Shown here in pieces: positions 22,891 to 29,948 of a DNA stretch of 36,731 nt. Made by a program: the position numbers and the translations under genes. Under the pieces are notes generated by a model. The model was not told the DNA's origin and did no database searches. It saw only the letters and a list, made by a program, of their open reading frames with translations. Numbering within the stretch: position 1 is the first letter of the stretch; each line of letters starts with the position of its first letter. Origin of the DNA: Bacteroidales bacterium (GTDB lineage Bacteria; Bacteroidota; Bacteroidia; Bacteroidales; UBA932); contig JAFSXX010000041.1 of the NCBI GenBank assembly GCA_017443845.1, forward strand, positions 1 through 36,731, given 5' to 3'.

Positions 22891-22904
22891 TTTTTTTTCA
22901 CTTT

Positions 22905-24956
22905 TTAACCTACAGTCGCTCCGTTTGAGAGAACTTCCTGAGGTGTGATGAAGCGCATCTTGCCGTCGCCCTGCTTGGCCATCAGTATCATTCCGTGGCT
23001 CTCTATGCCCCTGATTGTGCGGGGTTTGAGGTTGGCCAGGATGCATATCTGCTTGCCGAGCATCTCTTCGGGAGTGTAGTATTCGGCAATGCCGGAGACT
23101 ATCGTACGGGTATCGATGCCGGTGTCGATGGTAAGCTTGAGGAGTTTGTCGGTTTTGGGAACCTTCACTGCCTCGAGTACCGTCGCGGTGCGGATATCCA
23201 TCTTCTCGAACTCTTCGAATGTGCATTCGGCCTTCTGAGGTTCGACCTGTTTTGCGGCCTCAGCGGCAGCTTCCGCCTCCTTGGCGGCCTTGATGGCTTC
23301 GAGGCGGGCGATCTGGCGGTCGATCTCTTCATCCTCGATCTTGGTGAAGAGGAGTTCGGCGGGCTGGAGTTGATGTCCCTCCTTGAGGATGTCGCTCTTG
23401 CCGAGCAGGTTCCAGTCGAGCGGGGAGTCAATCATCTTGCGCAGGCGCTCAGCTGCGAAGGGAGTGAAAGGCTCGAATGCGATGGCCAGGTCGGCGCAGA
23501 GCTGAAGCGAGATATTGAGGATGGTCGCGGTGCGGGCGAGATCGGTCTTGGCCACCTTCCAGGGCTCCGTATCGGAGATGTACTTGTTGCCCAGGCGGGC
23601 GAGGTTCATGGCCTCCTTGAGCGCCTCACGGAACTTGTAGTTGTCCAGATAGTTCTCTACCGATGCCTTGATGGCGGGAACGGCCTCGAGAACCTCGCGG
23701 TCCACGTCCTGAAGTTCGCCGCAGGCGGGCACCTTGCCGCCGAAGTACTTGTGGGTCAGCACTACGGCACGGTTGACAAAGTTGCCGAATACGGCCACCA
23801 GCTCACTGTTGTTGCGGGTCTGGAAATCTTTCCAGCTGAAGTCGTTGTCCTTGGTCTCAGGCGCGTTGGCGGTAAGGACATAGCGCAGCGCATCCTCCTT
23901 TCCGGGGAAGTCCTTGACATATTCGTGCGCCCAGACTGCCCAGCCTCGGCTGGTGGATATCTTGTCGCCCTCAAGATTGAGGAACTCGTTGGCGGGGACG
24001 TTCTCGGGAAGGATGAATCCGTCGCCGTAAGCCTTGAGCATCGCGGGGAACACTATGCAGTGGAATACTATATTGTCCTTGCCGATGAAGTGCACCAGTT
24101 TGGTATCGGGGCTCTTCCACCATTTCTCCCAGGTGTCGGGCAGGATCTGGCGGGTATTGGAGATATATCCGATAGGAGCGTCGAACCATACATAGAGCAC
24201 CTTGCCCTCTGCTCCCTCAACGGGAACGGGCACACCCCAGTCGAGGTCGCGGGTGACGGCACGCGGCTGAAGACCGCCGTCGAGCCAGCTCTTGACCTGT
24301 CCGTAAACGTTGGGACGCCATTCTTTGTGGCCCTCGAGGATCCACTCGCGGAGCCAGGATTCATACTGCTCGAGAGGCAGGTACCAGTGGGTGGTCTTCT
24401 TCTTTATGGGAGCCGCGCCGCTGAGTTTGCTCTTGGGATTGATGAGCTCCTCGGGGCTGAGGGTGCTTCCGCACTTCTCGCACTGGTCGCCGTAAGCGCC
24501 TTCCGCGCCGCACTTGGGGCAGGTTCCCACAATGTAGCGGTCGGCCAGGAAGGTCTTGGCCTCGGGGTCGTAATACTGCTCGCTCTCCTTGGTTATGAAT
24601 TTGCCGTTGTCGTAGAGTTTGCGGAAAAACTCCGACGAGGTCTCCTTGTGGATCTGCGAGGAGGTGCGGCCATAGACATCGAAGTTGATGCCCAGCGCCT
24701 TGAAGCTCTCGTCGATGATCTTGTGATATTTGTCAACGATATCCTGCGGGGAGCATCCCAGCTGGCGCGCCTTGATGGTGATGGGCACTCCGTGCTCGTC
24801 GCTTCCGCATACATAAAGGACCTCTTCGCCGCGCATTCGCAGATACCTCACATAGATATCGGCAGGTACATATACTCCGGCCAGGTGTCCGATGTGGACA
24901 GGGCCGTTGGCATAAGGCAACGCGCAGGTCACCAGGGTTCTTTTGTAATTCTTCAT
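22905..24956 (-). CDS. metG: Methionine--tRNA ligase with C-terminal tRNA-binding domain
   Basis: This 683-residue class I synthetase charges tRNA-Met. HIGH is at 21-24 (PVHIGHLAG), the four-Cys zinc knuckle is CPKC/CEKC at Cys146, 149, 159 and 162, and the KMSKS motif is degenerate, KISTS (DKISTSRGW). A Lys/Ala/Glu-rich helical linker ([21 protein letters not shown]) leads to a Trbp111/EMAP-type OB domain at the C-terminus ([20 protein letters not shown] to GMILMA). The start at 24956 is preferred: the in-frame ATG at 24986 lies within the TAACTTTG box at 24984-24991. It follows dnaG on the same strand but has its own promoter. Confidence 0.96.
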   Translation of the reverse strand: MKNYKRTLVTCALPYANGPVHIGHLAGVYVPADIYVRYLRMRGEEVLYVCGSDEHGVPITIKARQLGCSPQDIVDKYHKIIDESFKALGINFDVYGRTSSQIHKETSSEFFRKLYDNGKFITKESEQYYDPEAKTFLADRYIVGTCPKCGAEGAYGDQCEKCGSTLSPEELINPKSKLSGAAPIKKKTTHWYLPLEQYESWLREWILEGHKEWRPNVYGQVKSWLDGGLQPRAVTRDLDWGVPVPVEGAEGKVLYVWFDAPIGYISNTRQILPDTWEKWWKSPDTKLVHFIGKDNIVFHCIVFPAMLKAYGDGFILPENVPANEFLNLEGDKISTSRGWAVWAHEYVKDFPGKEDALRYVLTANAPETKDNDFSWKDFQTRNNSELVAVFGNFVNRAVVLTHKYFGGKVPACGELQDVDREVLEAVPAIKASVENYLDNYKFREALKEAMNLARLGNKYISDTEPWKVAKTDLARTATILNISLQLCADLAIAFEPFTPFAAERLRKMIDSPLDWNLLGKSDILKEGHQLQPAELLFTKIEDEEIDRQIARLEAIKAAKEAEAAAEAAKQVEPQKAECTFEEFEKMDIRTATVLEAVKVPKTDKLLKLTIDTGIDTRTIVSGIAEYYTPEEMLGKQICILANLKPRTIRGIESHGMILMAKQGDGKMRFITPQEVLSNGATVG

Positions 24957-24983
24957 CTCTGTATCGTTGTTTTTAAGGAAGTG

Positions 24984-24991
24984 CAAAGTTA
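24984..24991 (-). promoter_or_regulatory. -7 box of metG
   Basis: TAACTTTG on the minus strand, an exact TAnnTTTG match 27 bp before the chosen metG start; it overlaps an earlier in-frame ATG and so decides the start. It lies in the short gap after the dnaG stop. Confidence 0.6.
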
Positions 24992-25001
24992 AAAATAATA
25001 A

Positions 25002-27077
25002 CTAGAGCATGTTCAGCTCTTTGGAAAAAGCGTATATCACCTTCGTCATAACCATCAGCTTGGCCGCGAGTTCCTGTTCGAGATCCCGGTCGCCGGCTTT
25101 CTGGGCCTCCGATATCTGTTTCGAGATGGCGGCGCTCTGCTGCCTTGTGATCTCGCGCTTGTATATCAGTATCGATTTGGGCACATTGGCGCCGAGGCGG
25201 GTGACCTCCGGCTCAATGGCCTCCCTGAAGACCTTGACGGTCAACTGGTGCTGGTCTATGAGCATCTCAGAGATACAGGAGAGCCAAACGGCGTTGCCAG
25301 CCGAATCGAAGTGCCTCAGGATGTGGGCCTGCCTCTCCTCCCCTTTCTCCGTCATATTGCGCATCGACTTGAAATACTCATCGAACAGCTCCCTGTAGAG
25401 ACGGTTATCGAAGACGATGTCGTCATACAGGAGCGAATCGCGGATGTAGTCATCGACGCGCACGGGATCCTTCTTTTCCTCCCCGTAACGGGTCTCGAAC
25501 TGTATGACCTCATTTCCGAACTTGTAGAGATATGTGAGGATCTGCAGTTCATTGGAGGCGAGACGGCGGTTGGTCAAGGCATATCCGGGGTCGGATACCG
25601 GTGATGCGATATCGCCCTCCTGAGGATACTCTTCCCCTTCGAAAACGGGCTCCTCGTATGAGGGCGGCGGGGTTTCCGAGCCGTTTCCGGTGAGGAAACC
25701 GCCGGCCTGGCGCTCGTATCCCCGCTGGTTCCGGTTGTATTCGGAGCGCTGCAGGAGGCGGTCCTGCGCCTTCTTCGTCTCGCGCATCTCCACAATCCGG
25801 GAGAGGATCGTATCGACGCTCATCTCGAAGCGCGAAGCCAGGCTGTCGGCATAGACGCTGCGCTGGATCGGGTCGGGAATGACCGAGACGCTGCGGATGA
25901 TATCGTTTATCAGACCCGCCTTGCGGATGGGGTCGGAATCCATATCCTTGGCCAGGACCTCGCACTTGAAAGTGATGAAGTCGGCGGCGTTGGCAGATAT
26001 GTAATCCTGGATTTCATCGTAAGTATGGGCCTTAGCGTAGGAATCCGGATCGTCCTCGGGGGGCAGCAGGACCACTTTGACATTGAGTCCCTGCTCGAGG
26101 ATCAGATCGGTTCCGCGAAGGGCAGCCTTGACTCCGGCCGCATCCCCGTCGAACATCAGTATCACGTTGGTGGTGAAGCGCTTGATGAGGCGGATCTGCT
26201 CCACTGTGAGGGAGGTGCCGGAAGATGCCACCACATTCTCGATGCCGCTCTGGTGCATCGATATGACATCGGCATAGCCCTCGACGAGGATGCAGCGGTC
26301 GGCCTTGGCGATGGCGCCCTTGGCCTGGAAGAGACCGTAGAGCGAACGGCTCTTGTCGTAGATTTCGCTCTGGGGACTGTTGACATACTTGGCGACGGTC
26401 TTGTCGCTGCGCAGGGTCCTTCCTCCGAAGGCTATGACACGGCCGCTGATGGAGTAAATCGGGAACATCACGCGGTCGTAAAACCTGTCGGCCAGCTCAC
26501 CGTTGTCGCGCTCCACACAGAGTCCCGAATCTACGAGATACTCCTTCTTGTAGCCTTTTTCGAGGGCGGCAGAAGTGAGCGTCAGGGGCCTGTTGGCGGC
26601 ATATCCGAGGCCGAACTTGCGGATGGTCTCGTCGGTGAACTGCCGTTCGCGGAAATACGGGAGGCCGATCGCGCGGCCGGGTTCGCTGTTCCAGAGGATA
26701 TCCTGATAGAACTTCTGGGCATATTCGGAGACGACCAGCAGGCTGTCATAGCGCATGCGCTTGGCAATCTCCTCGGGGGTCTCCTCCTTCTCCTGTATCT
26801 CGATATGATACTTGGCGGCCAGATAACGGAGCGCCTCGGGATAGGTCATATGCTCGTGCTTCATCACGAACGACACCGCCGTTCCCGACTCGCCGCACGA
26901 GAAGCACTTGAAAATGCCCTTGGTGGCGGAGACGCTCAGCGAGGGATTCCTGTCCTGATGGAACGGGCACAGGCCGACATAGTTCGTACCGTGCCGCTTG
27001 AGGGAGACGAAATCTCCCACAACCTCTTCGATCCTCACTGCATCGAGAATCCTGTCGACAGTGGCGCGGTCTATCAT
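25002..27077 (-). CDS. dnaG: DNA primase
   Basis: This 691-residue primase lays RNA primers at replication forks. The N-terminal CHC2 zinc finger has Cys37, His40, Cys58 and Cys61 (CPFH ... CFSC). The catalytic core has FGGRTL and the TOPRIM motif ILVEGYADVISM with Glu, followed by the second acidic motif FDGDAAG. A poorly conserved Gln/Arg/Glu-rich linker (about 440-490) precedes the C-terminal helical DnaB-binding domain. Length is slightly above E. coli DnaG, usual for Bacteroidota. It starts 2 bp after the stop of the HU-like gene at 27080, so the two are probably co-transcribed. Confidence 0.97.
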   Translation of the reverse strand: MIDRATVDRILDAVRIEEVVGDFVSLKRHGTNYVGLCPFHQDRNPSLSVSATKGIFKCFSCGESGTAVSFVMKHEHMTYPEALRYLAAKYHIEIQEKEETPEEIAKRMRYDSLLVVSEYAQKFYQDILWNSEPGRAIGLPYFRERQFTDETIRKFGLGYAANRPLTLTSAALEKGYKKEYLVDSGLCVERDNGELADRFYDRVMFPIYSISGRVIAFGGRTLRSDKTVAKYVNSPQSEIYDKSRSLYGLFQAKGAIAKADRCILVEGYADVISMHQSGIENVVASSGTSLTVEQIRLIKRFTTNVILMFDGDAAGVKAALRGTDLILEQGLNVKVVLLPPEDDPDSYAKAHTYDEIQDYISANAADFITFKCEVLAKDMDSDPIRKAGLINDIIRSVSVIPDPIQRSVYADSLASRFEMSVDTILSRIVEMRETKKAQDRLLQRSEYNRNQRGYERQAGGFLTGNGSETPPPSYEEPVFEGEEYPQEGDIASPVSDPGYALTNRRLASNELQILTYLYKFGNEVIQFETRYGEEKKDPVRVDDYIRDSLLYDDIVFDNRLYRELFDEYFKSMRNMTEKGEERQAHILRHFDSAGNAVWLSCISEMLIDQHQLTVKVFREAIEPEVTRLGANVPKSILIYKREITRQQSAAISKQISEAQKAGDRDLEQELAAKLMVMTKVIYAFSKELNML

Positions 27078-27079
27078 TG

Positions 27080-27874
27080 TCAGAATCCGAGAAGTTCGCG
27101 CTCCTCGGCGCTATATAAGATACGGTTCAGGAGGTTGTCCAGAGCCGGTATCGAATCGTGGAAAAGATACACAAACAGGATAACGAGGATTATGAGGCCA
27201 AAGATGGCCAGCAGAATCCAGGGGAGCGGGGATCTGCGCTTGGGAGCGGCGGGCGGCTCGGGGGCGGGTTCTTCGGGTGCCGGCTCCGGCTCGGGCTCGG
27301 GTTCGGGCTCGGGCCTGCGCGCGTCAGAACCTTTCCCGTCCGCGGCGAGTTCGCCTGGCCGGGAAGAACCTGCCGCTCCACCACGTTCACGCACGGTATC
27401 CGAAACCGGTTCAGGGATTTCAGGAGCGGCCTCCGGTGCTTCCTGATTCATCTTTATACAGACAGGCTCCAGGCCCAATCCGTCGGGAAAGATATCCAGG
27501 TCGTCATCCGGGACGAAGAAATAATCGTTCCGCGAATTGGCCCTCATCTCCCCCAGGCCGGGAAGAAGACAGGATCTGGATCCGGAAAGCTCCGACTTGA
27601 TCCTGCCCGTGCACCACGAAATCTCGGTCTCGGCATCCTCGCGGGAGAGTCCGGCCTTGTCGGCCACAAACTCCACAAACTCACCTCCGGCCCCGGCATC
27701 GACCTCTTCCTTGCGAAACGACATCCTGCGGTAAGGCGGATAGATGGTAGTGTGGTTGTCCGAGAAGCGCGCCGACATCATCCTGGCATAAAAAACACCC
27801 AGACCGGGAACCTCAACCTTGTCGCGGTCGCCGATCATCTCCTTGATATACTTGGCCAGACTGCCTGCGTCCAT
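27080..27874 (-). CDS. HU-CCDC81-like domain protein with a Pro-Glu linker and one membrane helix
   Basis: This 264-residue protein begins with two small domains resembling the CCDC81-type HU domains of Bacteroidota: SLAKYIKEMIG...VEVPGLGVFYARMM at about 5-35, and a second GLGEMRAN turn near 120. An acidic, Pro-rich linker with a run of Pro-Glu pairs (about 170-205) leads to a single membrane helix (about 219-238) and a 26-residue C-terminal tail. Related proteins usually end in a periplasmic SPOR domain, which is missing here. The start at 27874 aligns with the domain start; an earlier in-frame ATG at 27940 overlaps a GATATTTG promoter-like box. It lies 2 bp before dnaG. DNA binding at the membrane is a family-based guess. 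Confidence 0.8.
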   Translation of the reverse strand: MDAGSLAKYIKEMIGDRDKVEVPGLGVFYARMMSARFSDNHTTIYPPYRRMSFRKEEVDAGAGGEFVEFVADKAGLSREDAETEISWCTGRIKSELSGSRSCLLPGLGEMRANSRNDYFFVPDDDLDIFPDGLGLEPVCIKMNQEAPEAAPEIPEPVSDTVRERGGAAGSSRPGELAADGKGSDARRPEPEPEPEPEPAPEEPAPEPPAAPKRRSPLPWILLAIFGLIILVILFVYLFHDSIPALDNLLNRILYSAEERELLGF

Positions 27875-27894
27875 AATCTCACTGTTTGCTTCCG

Positions 27895-27902
27895 CAAATA
27901 TC
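27895..27902 (-). promoter_or_regulatory. Possible -7 box of the HU-like gene and dnaG
   Basis: GATATTTG on the minus strand matches TAnnTTTG at 7 of 8 positions, 21 bp before the chosen ATG at 27874. No good -33 box is seen. Confidence 0.35.
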
Positions 27903-27942
27903 GCAATTAATTGAAATGTAAACAACAGATTTCTCGTCACGG

Positions 27943-28268
27943 CCCCCGGTAGGAGCGGGTGCCCATAGGGGCACTAAAAAAGGAGGCATCAGCCTCACCG
28001 GGCGAAGCCCGCGGGGGTCTGGGGGTGTCCCCCGGTAGGAGCGGGTGCCCAACAGGGCACTAAAAAAGGAGGCAGATGCCTCACCGGGCGAAGCCTGCGG
28101 GGGTCTGGGGGTATCCCCCGGTAGGAGCGGGTGCCCAAAAGGGCACTAAAAAAGGAGGCATCTGCCTCACCGGGCGAAGCCCGCGGGGGTCCGGGGGTGT
28201 CCCCCAGTAGGAATGGGTGCCCATAGGGGCACTAAAAAAGGAGGCTGATGCCTCCTTTTTTAGTGCCC
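27943..28268. repeat. 86-bp tandem repeats (three full, one partial) built of hairpins
   Basis: Units start at 27943, 28029, 28115 and 28201, exactly 86 bp apart; the fourth runs into the tRNA-Leu terminator. Each full unit holds four short hairpins: GTGCCC-4-GGGCAC, GAGGC-4-GCCTC (with an A6 run beside it that reads as T6 after the stem on the minus strand), CGGGC-3-GCCCG and GGGGG-3-CCCCC. Stems are almost unchanged between units; the tetraloops differ (ATAG, AACA, AAAA, ATAG for the first and ATCA, AGAT, ATCT, TGAT for the second). The region has no gene that I can support; open frames through it are repeat translations. Confidence 0.9.
28227..28268 (-). terminator. Terminator of tRNA-Leu, reaching into the tRNA 3' end
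   Basis: A perfect 19-bp inverted repeat (28227-28245 with 28250-28268, loop TGAT) begins, on the minus strand, inside the last five bases of the tRNA acceptor strand and discriminator (28264-28268). The GAGGC/GCCTC core followed by TTTTTT forms a normal intrinsic terminator; the outer part would compete with the tRNA acceptor stem in the primary transcript. Confidence 0.75.
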
Positions 28269-28347
28269 GGAACAGGACTCGAACCTGCACAGCCTTACGG
28301 CCACTAGTCCCTGAAACTAGCGCGTCTACCGATTTCGCCATCCGGGC
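28264..28347 (-). tRNA. tRNA-Leu (anticodon CAG)
   Basis: The minus strand folds as an 84-nt class II tRNA: acceptor GCCCGGA with TCCGGGC, anticodon stem CTAGT/ACTAG with loop TTCAGGG (anticodon CAG), a long variable arm (GGCCGTAAGGCT), and a T arm CAGG/CCTG with TTCGAGT. The discriminator is A and CCA is not encoded. It has its own promoter upstream and a hairpin terminator, followed by the 86-bp repeat array. Confidence 0.96.
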
Positions 28348-28362
28348 GGTAGAAACGGACTG

Positions 28363-28395
28363 CAAAGATATAAAATAATTTCGTCCTCCGCCAAA
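28363..28395 (-). promoter_or_regulatory. Promoter of tRNA-Leu
   Basis: On the minus strand TTTG (28392-28395), 21 bp, then TATCTTTG (28363-28370), an exact -7 match ending 15 bp before the tRNA. Confidence 0.7.
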
Positions 28396-28401
28396 CTTTT
28401 C

Positions 28402-28555
28402 GCATTCTGCCAAATAGCCGCACGCATTCCCCCTCTGGAAGCCACTCTGAACGCCATCGCCGTGTCTGCCACGGCGTAATCGCCCTTCCAGACTCAACAT
28501 CCCCTCCCAGAAGCACATCTGGGCCATATGAGCGTGCGGCTATTTGGCAGAATGC
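28402..28555. repeat. 154-bp element with 24-bp perfect terminal inverted repeats and three inner hairpins
   Basis: The ends 28402-28425 and 28532-28555 are perfect 24-bp inverted repeats (GCATTCTGCCAAATAGCCGC... at the left). The 106-bp interior folds into a long arm, TCTGGAAG (28434-28441) with CTTCCAGA (28485-28492), capped by CGCCGTG (28458-28464) with CACGGCG (28470-28476), and a second hairpin CCCAGA (28506-28511) with TCTGGG (28518-28523). No gene is supported inside. It could be a MITE-like mobile element or a structured RNA; no target-site duplication is seen at the ends. Confidence 0.8.
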
Positions 28556-28618
28556 CTGTCCGCCCTCACCGGAAAGGCACCCCCATCCCGCAAAAAGCCC
28601 ACTTTTTTGAAAAATATT

Positions 28619-28649
28619 TTTGTCAAGACAAGAAATTGTTCTACATTTG
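28619..28649 (+). promoter_or_regulatory. Promoter of tRNA-Asn
   Basis: TTTG (28619-28622), 19 bp, then TACATTTG (28642-28649): an exact match to the Bacteroidota promoter consensus, 23 bp before the tRNA. Confidence 0.85.
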
Positions 28650-28672
28650 CAATCCCAAAACGGGAATAACCT

Positions 28673-28746
28673 TCCTCAATAGCTCAGTTGGTTAGAGCAC
28701 CTGACTGTTAATCAGGGGGTCGTAGGTTCAAGTCCTACTTGAGGAG
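28673..28746 (+). tRNA. tRNA-Asn (anticodon GTT)
   Basis: Acceptor TCCTCAA pairs with TTGAGGA; the D arm contains AGCTCAGTTGGTTAGAGC; the anticodon stem CTGAC/ATCAG region surrounds GTT; the T arm is GTAGG/CCTAC with loop TTCAAGT. The discriminator is G, as usual for tRNA-Asn, and no CCA is encoded. An exact-match promoter precedes it and a strong terminator follows. Confidence 0.97.
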
Positions 28747-28751
28747 CGCTA

Positions 28752-28788
28752 AAAACCAGTCACTTTCGCAAGTGGCTGGTTTTCTTTT
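28752..28788 (+). terminator. Terminator of tRNA-Asn
   Basis: A 14-bp stem (28752-28765 with 28770-28783, one T-G pair, 4-nt loop TCGC) followed by a T-rich stretch, 5 bp after the tRNA. Confidence 0.85.
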
Positions 28789-28867
28789 TACTGGTCGTTG
28801 CATTTTCAGCAGACAATGTTACCAGCCATACCGACAACAGCAAAATCTTTCGGATACCCGGTGGGAG

Positions 28868-28898
28868 TTGCTGTTCTGCCGAAAAATGGTTAAATTTG
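28868..28898 (+). promoter_or_regulatory. Promoter of the small ORF-lipoprotein pair
   Basis: TTG (28868-28870), 20 bp, then TAAATTTG (28891-28898), an exact TAnnTTTG match. The small ORF starts 32 bp later. This supports a start for that ORF at 28931 rather than in the upstream tRNA-Asn region. Confidence 0.6.
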
Positions 28899-28930
28899 GG
28901 AATTGTAGTCGAACCGCAAGTAATAAACTA

Positions 28931-29062
28931 ATGGAATCAAGCATTCTCTGCAAGGAAATGTACCCCGCCCCTGAGTGCGAGATACGGAAAATGGTACCGG
29001 AGAGGGTTATGGCCGCGAGCGGCGGTCTCTCCGATGACAAGTATGAATTCTTAGACTGGTGA
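28931..29062 (+). CDS. 43-residue small protein upstream of a lipoprotein gene
   Basis: This short protein contains the stretch MYPAPECEIRKMVPERVMAA and then SGGLSDD, a pattern that recurs in tiny Bacteroidota ORFs placed just before surface lipoprotein or fimbrillin genes: an aromatic-Pro-Glu-x-Glu start, a hydrophobic stretch ending in SG and an acidic Gly/Ser-rich end. No signal peptide is visible. The longer open frame that begins at 28739 covers the tRNA-Asn 3' end and terminator and is not credible; the start at 28931 follows a good promoter. The lipoprotein gene starts 4 bp later, so translation is probably coupled. Function unknown. Confidence 0.7.
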   Translation: MESSILCKEMYPAPECEIRKMVPERVMAASGGLSDDKYEFLDW

Positions 29063-29066
29063 CAAG

Positions 29067-29897
29067 ATGAAAAGGAACTTATTATTAAGCGCACTGGCCA
29101 TCGCAGCGGTGGCGGCGCTTTCCCTTTCCTGCGAGAAAGAGAATACCGAGGTCTCCCTGACCCGGGAGGTCTCCTTGGATCTGTCGCTGGATTCTCCTCA
29201 GACCAGAATCTCGATGACAGAGCAGACCGACTGCATCAAGGCGGCCTGGGAAGTCGGGGACAAGGTATCGGTTACCTGGGGCGTGGAACAGAATGAATTT
29301 GAGATATTCGAAGTGAGTGCCATAAAGGACGGCGGCAGGACTGCGGTCTTCACCAACCCTTCCAGCACAATGCCGGCCAATTGCACAATAGGCATTTATT
29401 ATCCGTCACTGAAATGGGATAATCCTAATAATCCATATTGGAGCAATCTGAATTATTTCCCCGATAAGAAAATGGATATCAGTGAGGCAGGCGATTATGC
29501 AATCTACGCTGCCTGCGGTATCGAGGTGAAAGACGGGGTGGTTTCGGCTATAAGTATGAAGCCGCAGACCTCTTTCATCCGCATCAAGAAAGAAACTGTG
29601 TTCCCTGATAACGACGGATTGAGTTTAACTATTTTTTGGTCCGGACTGCATTATCAGTTCAGAGGAAAAGAAGATAAATATATGATAGCCGACTTTATTG
29701 GTAATAATTATTGCGATATAAGTTGGAATTACAATTCCCCCGCATACGATCTCTACCTTCCTTTTTTGGCAGACGGAAGCGAACAGCATCTGAATATTAA
29801 AGTCGGGCAATACATCAAAGACCTCGGCACAAAAGCGCTGGAGCCCGGCAAGATTTATGACATATCGGCCAAGTTGAATAACGTTCCGTCGGATTAA
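29067..29897 (+). CDS. Fimbrillin-like surface lipoprotein
   Basis: This 276-residue lipoprotein has a leader ending LSLSC (lipidated Cys22), followed by KENTE. The mature part begins with strands including SPQTRISM and then KAAWEVGDKVSVTWG, the W-x-x-GD-x-(I/V) motif seen near the start of fimbrillin-family and related Bacteroidota surface proteins. The rest is beta-rich, ending EPGKIYDISAKLN, another feature of that group (L-x-PGK-x-Y-x-(I/V)). It may be an anchored fimbrial or tip subunit or a stand-alone surface protein; no other fimbrial gene is nearby. It lies 4 bp after the small ORF and probably shares its promoter. Confidence 0.75.
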   Translation: MKRNLLLSALAIAAVAALSLSCEKENTEVSLTREVSLDLSLDSPQTRISMTEQTDCIKAAWEVGDKVSVTWGVEQNEFEIFEVSAIKDGGRTAVFTNPSSTMPANCTIGIYYPSLKWDNPNNPYWSNLNYFPDKKMDISEAGDYAIYAACGIEVKDGVVSAISMKPQTSFIRIKKETVFPDNDGLSLTIFWSGLHYQFRGKEDKYMIADFIGNNYCDISWNYNSPAYDLYLPFLADGSEQHLNIKVGQYIKDLGTKALEPGKIYDISAKLNNVPSD

Positions 29898-29948
29898 CGG
29901 GATCGATAAATCACTATCTTCGCCCCGCTAAACATAATCTCAACAATA

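Noticed and set aside
22995..24992. 665-codon plus-strand open frame opposite metG
   Set aside because: It is a shadow of metG, which has HIGH, zinc knuckle and tRNA-binding domain on the minus strand.
27943..28200. Possible CRISPR array or coding repeats in the 86-bp array
   Set aside because: Units are alike along their whole length with no spacers; open frames through the array are translations of GC-rich hairpins with no protein features.
28081..28527. Minus-strand open frame of 148 codons near tRNA-Leu
   Set aside because: It crosses tRNA-Leu, the repeat array and the left part of the 154-bp element; its translation is repeat and tRNA sequence.
28402..28555. Integron attC site
   Set aside because: The inverted-repeat ends are long and perfect and lack the RYYYAAC/GTTRRRY core boxes; there is no integrase or gene cassette.
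28739..28930. Longer form of the small ORF starting at 28739
   Set aside because: This would begin in the last bases of tRNA-Asn and pass through its terminator and the promoter at 28868-28898.
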